Below are positions 14,533 through 16,802 of a stretch of 16,802 nucleotides of DNA, piece by piece. Position 1 is the first letter of the stretch. Each line of letters opens with the position of its first letter. The notes below the pieces were generated by a model. That model had not been told where the DNA came from and made no database searches. It worked only from the letters and a program-made list of their open reading frames with translations. This DNA is from Christensenellaceae bacterium (GTDB taxonomy: Bacteria; Bacillota; Clostridia; Christensenellales; SZUA-584), in the NCBI GenBank assembly GCA_012719815.1, contig JAAXZP010000256.1, positions 1 to 16,802 on the forward strand, read 5' to 3'. A program made the translations under genes and the position numbers.

Positions 14533-15183
14533 ATGCTCGCTCTATCGGCATCGATACTCTCGGCGGACTTTTTAAGACTTCAGGAGGAAATCACCCGTAT
14601 GGAACAGGGCGGGTGCGACGTGCTGCATATCGACGTGACGGACGGCCATTTTGTGCCCAACCTGACGATGGGTCTGTGCGTCGCCGAAGCGGCCTGCAGG
14701 GCCACCAAAATGCGCAAGGACGCGCACCTGATGATATCGCGGCCGCAGGATTTCATCAAAAAGTTTGCGGACGCCGGGGCAGACCTCATACTGTTTCATC
14801 ACGAAGCCACATCGCATCCCTTTGAAATGATCAAATACATCCGTGAAAGTGGCAAGATGGCGGGCGTCGCGCTGGATCCCGCTACGCCTGTCAGGAGCAT
14901 CGCGCACTACCTGCACGCGGTGGACGCGGTGCTGCTGGTGACGGTGTGCGTGGGTTTTGGCGGCCAGACTTATATCGACGAGATGGACGCCAAAGTGGAG
15001 GAACTGGTCAGCCTGCGCCGTGAGAAAGGGCTTCATTTCGAGATCCAGGTGGACGGCGGGCTGACGCCGGAGAACGCGCGCGCCAAACATGAGCTCGGCG
15101 TGGATACGCTTGTGGCGGGTTCGATGCTGTTTCAGAGCCCGGATGTGCGCCAGCTGGTCAGGCAGCTCAAAGGTGAATGCTGA
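14533..15183 (+). CDS. Ribulose-phosphate 3-epimerase family protein
   Basis: TIM-barrel metal enzyme of the Rpe/AlsE family, 216 residues, which epimerises a ketopentose or ketohexose phosphate at C3. Landmarks: LSASILSADF at the start, HIDVTDGHFVPNLT with metal ligands H32 and D34, DAHLMI with H65, AGVALDPATP, GFGGQTYID and VDGG with D174, so the whole metal site is intact. The segment RPQDFI resembles the D-allulose-6-phosphate enzyme AlsE, while other parts are Rpe-like. The flexible loop over the active site reads TVCVGFGGQ instead of the usual TV-N/D/E-PGF; the proline is missing. D-ribulose-5-phosphate is the default guess, but a different phosphate is possible. Start at ATG 14533 behind GAGG. 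First gene of the operon; the SDR follows after 33 nt. Confidence 0.88.
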   Translation: MLALSASILSADFLRLQEEITRMEQGGCDVLHIDVTDGHFVPNLTMGLCVAEAACRATKMRKDAHLMISRPQDFIKKFADAGADLILFHHEATSHPFEMIKYIRESGKMAGVALDPATPVRSIAHYLHAVDAVLLVTVCVGFGGQTYIDEMDAKVEELVSLRREKGLHFEIQVDGGLTPENARAKHELGVDTLVAGSMLFQSPDVRQLVRQLKGEC

Positions 15184-15216
15184 AAATCCTATTATTCAAA
15201 TATGGAGGGTATCACA

Positions 15217-16005
15217 ATGAGTTTGAGTTCAGACAGCCTTGTGGGCAAGGTATGCGTGGTAACGGGAGCGGCCAAGAGCATCGGCTTTGGCGTGGCGAAA
15301 AAATACGCCGAGTCGGGCGCAAAAGTGGCCATGATCGACATCGACCCGCTGGTTGTGGAGTCGGCAAAGGGACTTGCGGACAAAGGCTACGTGGTGAAGA
15401 GCTATGTGCTGGACATCACCGACAGGCAGGCTGTGCTTAAGACTTTTGAGCGGATCGTGGCGGACCTCGGCGACATATACGCGCTGGCCAACGTGGCGGG
15501 CGTGGTGGACAACAGGCCGTTTGAAGAAGTGGACGAGGCAGTATTCGACCGGATGTTCAGGGTCAACGTGTACGGCTCGGCTTATTGTATTCAGGGCGCG
15601 CTGCCCAGCATGAAAAAGCAGAGGGACGGCAAGATCATCAACTTCTCGTCCAAGTCGGGCAAGACGGGCTCCGCGCTGATGGTGCCGTACAGCGCGGCTA
15701 AGGGCGCGGTGATCGTGATGACACAGGCGCTGGCGTACGAGTTCGCCAAGTACAACATCAAGATCAACGCCATCTGTCCCGGCATCACCAACGAGACGGG
15801 CGTGTGGGCCAACGTGAGCGCGGGCTACATCGAGAACCTCAAGATGGACCGCGAGGCGGTTGTAAAGCAGTTTACCGCCAAGGTGCCGCTGGGACGGCTT
15901 ACCGATATTCAGGACGTGGTGGACTTCGTATTCTTCCTCACTGCTTCGGGCGAGTATTGCACCGGCCAGGCGTTCAACGTGACCGGCGGCCGTGAAATGC
16001 ACTGA
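15217..16005 (+). CDS. Short-chain dehydrogenase/reductase (SDR)
   Basis: Classical SDR, 262 residues, NAD(P)-dependent oxidoreductase of alcohols, sugars or polyols. The cofactor loop TGAAKSIG is at 16-23; Asp41 at the end of the second strand (AMIDID) suggests NAD rather than NADP. The NVAG motif follows, and the catalytic set is S145, Y158, K162 (PYSAAK). The C-terminus has the usual FLTASGEYCTGQAFNVTGG pattern. It resembles polyol or sugar-phosphate dehydrogenases, but the substrate cannot be read. Start at ATG 15217 behind GGAGGGT (15204-15210, spacing 6); the ATG at 15202 overlaps that ribosome site and is rejected. No encapsulation-type extension is seen at either end. Between Rpe-like and DeoC genes, it probably acts in the same sugar-phosphate pathway. 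Confidence 0.9.
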   Translation: MSLSSDSLVGKVCVVTGAAKSIGFGVAKKYAESGAKVAMIDIDPLVVESAKGLADKGYVVKSYVLDITDRQAVLKTFERIVADLGDIYALANVAGVVDNRPFEEVDEAVFDRMFRVNVYGSAYCIQGALPSMKKQRDGKIINFSSKSGKTGSALMVPYSAAKGAVIVMTQALAYEFAKYNIKINAICPGITNETGVWANVSAGYIENLKMDREAVVKQFTAKVPLGRLTDIQDVVDFVFFLTASGEYCTGQAFNVTGGREMH

Positions 16006-16014
16006 GAAACCAAA

Positions 16015-16051
16015 AAAGGCCCGGGGCTTCAAAACTTAGCCCGCGGCCTTT
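16015..16051 (+). repeat. Intercistronic hairpin between SDR and deoC
   Basis: Arms AAAGGCC (16015-16021) and GGCCTTT (16045-16051), a 2 x 2 internal loop, then GGGC (16024-16027) with GCCC (16039-16042) and an 11-nt loop. On the plus strand it is followed only by AGGAAAAGG, so it is at best a weak terminator, and may be a processing or mRNA-stability site that sets deoC and downstream expression apart from rpe and SDR. It lies just before the deoC ribosome site. Confidence 0.55.
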
Positions 16052-16068
16052 AGGAAAAGGAGATACAT

Positions 16069-16173
16069 ATGGATATCGATAAGATCATCGCTGAAGTGAC
16101 CAGCCAGGTATTGAGCCGGGCGCAGGCCCAGGCGGCCGAAGCGCCGGCGCCCGTGCCGCCGAAAGGCAGCGGT
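16069..16173 (+). other. Candidate microcompartment encapsulation peptide and linker of DeoC
   Basis: Codons 1-35. Residues 1-17 place Ile/Val/Leu at 3, 6, 7, 10, 14 and 15, one face of a helix, with Asp/Lys/Glu/Ser/Gln on the other. Residues 18-35 are rich in Ala, Pro and Gln and end KGSG before the catalytic core begins. Known encapsulation peptides (for example on PduP and PduD) are short amphipathic helices joined to the enzyme by a flexible linker. A disordered tail with another role is the alternative. Confidence 0.65.
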
Positions 16174-16802
16174 TACAACGCGGCTTATGCCAAGTATATC
16201 GACCACACCGTGTTAAAGCCCGAAACCCAAAGGGCAACCGTCGCCAGGTTCTGCGACGAGGCCATTCAGTACGGCTTCGCCAGCGTGTGCGTCAACCCGA
16301 CGCACGTCAAATTTGTGGCCGAGCGGCTCAAGGGCACCGGCGTCAAGACGTGCTGCGTGATCGGCTTCCCGCTGGGGGCGACCACCACGTTCGTCAAGGC
16401 TGTGGAAACGGTAGAGGCCGTGAAAAACGGCGCGGAAGAGGTTGACATGGTCATCAACATCGGCGCGCTGAAGGACCGCGACTACAACCTCGTGTATGAG
16501 GACATCAAGGCCGTTGTAGACGCGGCGCATCCCAAGGCGCTGGTGAAGGTCATCATCGAGACCAGTGCCCTCACCGACGAAGAGAAGGTGCGCGCGTGCG
16601 AACTGGCCAAACAGGCGGGCGCGGACTTCGTGAAGACGTCCACCGGCTTCGGCTCGGGCGGCGCGACGGTAGAGGACGTGCGGCTGATGAAGCGGACGGT
16701 GGGCAATTCCATGAAGGTCAAGGCGTCCACCGGCATCAACAACCGCGAGATCTGCGACCAGATGATTGCAGCGGGCGCGGAGCGCATGGGTACCAGCAAG
16801 GG
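16069..16802 (+). CDS. deoC: Deoxyribose-phosphate aldolase with N-terminal targeting-like extension (3' end outside window)
   Basis: Class I aldolase that splits 2-deoxyribose-5-phosphate into acetaldehyde and glyceraldehyde-3-phosphate. The first 244 codons are present; the frame is open at the right edge. The core starts near residue 36 (YIDHTVLKPE, ASVCVNP, VIGFPLGATTT, EEVDMVINIGAL with D126, VKVIIETSALTDEEK, FVKTSTGFG with Schiff-base Lys189, and VKAS with Lys218). The phosphate-binding parts differ from the usual: STGI (T221) for SGGI, and GTSK (K244) where Ser or Ala is usual. Residues 1-17 (MDIDKIIAEVTSQVLSR) and the Ala/Pro/Gln-rich stretch 18-35 are additional to ordinary DeoC and look like a microcompartment encapsulation peptide with linker. 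Start at ATG 16069 behind AAGGAG (16057-16062, spacing 6). Third gene of the operon. Confidence 0.93.
   Translation, partial: MDIDKIIAEVTSQVLSRAQAQAAEAPAPVPPKGSGYNAAYAKYIDHTVLKPETQRATVARFCDEAIQYGFASVCVNPTHVKFVAERLKGTGVKTCCVIGFPLGATTTFVKAVETVEAVKNGAEEVDMVINIGALKDRDYNLVYEDIKAVVDAAHPKALVKVIIETSALTDEEKVRACELAKQAGADFVKTSTGFGSGGATVEDVRLMKRTVGNSMKVKASTGINNREICDQMIAAGAERMGTSK

Overview
The window is a sugar-catabolism region of a bacterium, most likely a GC-rich member of the Bacillota (Clostridia-like). The clues are strong AGGAGG-type ribosome binding sites, TTGACA/TATAAT-type promoters, GTG and TTG starts, a PrsA/SurA-like lipoprotein foldase and SorC-family sugar regulators. No species can be named from the sequence. 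There are no RNA genes, insertion sequences, phage genes or CRISPR arrays that I can support.

Layout. (1) 1-3170, plus strand: the end of a sugar ABC transporter operon of the RbsA/MglA plus RbsC type, with an ATPase cut by the window edge and two permeases. (2) 3196-4489, minus strand: a lipoprotein peptidyl-prolyl isomerase with its own terminator, convergent with the transporter. (3) 4652-10955, plus strand: a catabolic operon behind a clear promoter. It encodes a class II aldolase/epimerase-family protein, an L-xylulose-5-phosphate 3-epimerase (UlaE/SgbU type), a thiamine-diphosphate E1 alpha/beta pair, an L-xylulose kinase (LyxK type) and a SorC-family regulator, and ends at a strong terminator. 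(4) 11009-13310, plus strand: galT and galK, overlapping by 4 nt, with promoter and terminator. (5) 13144-14301, minus strand: a second SorC-family regulator whose 3' end looks frameshifted at a run of seven A. (6) 14302-14532: a divergent regulatory region with strong promoters in both directions and paired operator-like repeats. (7) 14472 to the window end, plus strand: a ribulose-phosphate 3-epimerase homologue, a short-chain dehydrogenase and a deoxyribose-phosphate aldolase (DeoC) that continues past the edge.

How the genes may work together. LyxK, UlaE and the class II aldolase-family protein would make an L-xylulose route: kinase to L-xylulose-5-phosphate, 3-epimerase to L-ribulose-5-phosphate, then 4-epimerisation or aldol cleavage. 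The transporter probably feeds this region. The E1 pair has no E2 or E3 partner in the window, so its reaction is open.

The most interesting point is the last gene. DeoC carries an N-terminal extension of about 35 residues: a short amphipathic helix followed by an Ala/Pro-rich linker. This is the layout of a bacterial microcompartment encapsulation peptide. It suggests that the Rpe/SDR/DeoC operon is the left edge of a sugar-phosphate-utilising (SPU-type) microcompartment locus whose shell genes lie to the right of the window. That is an inference; no shell gene is visible here.
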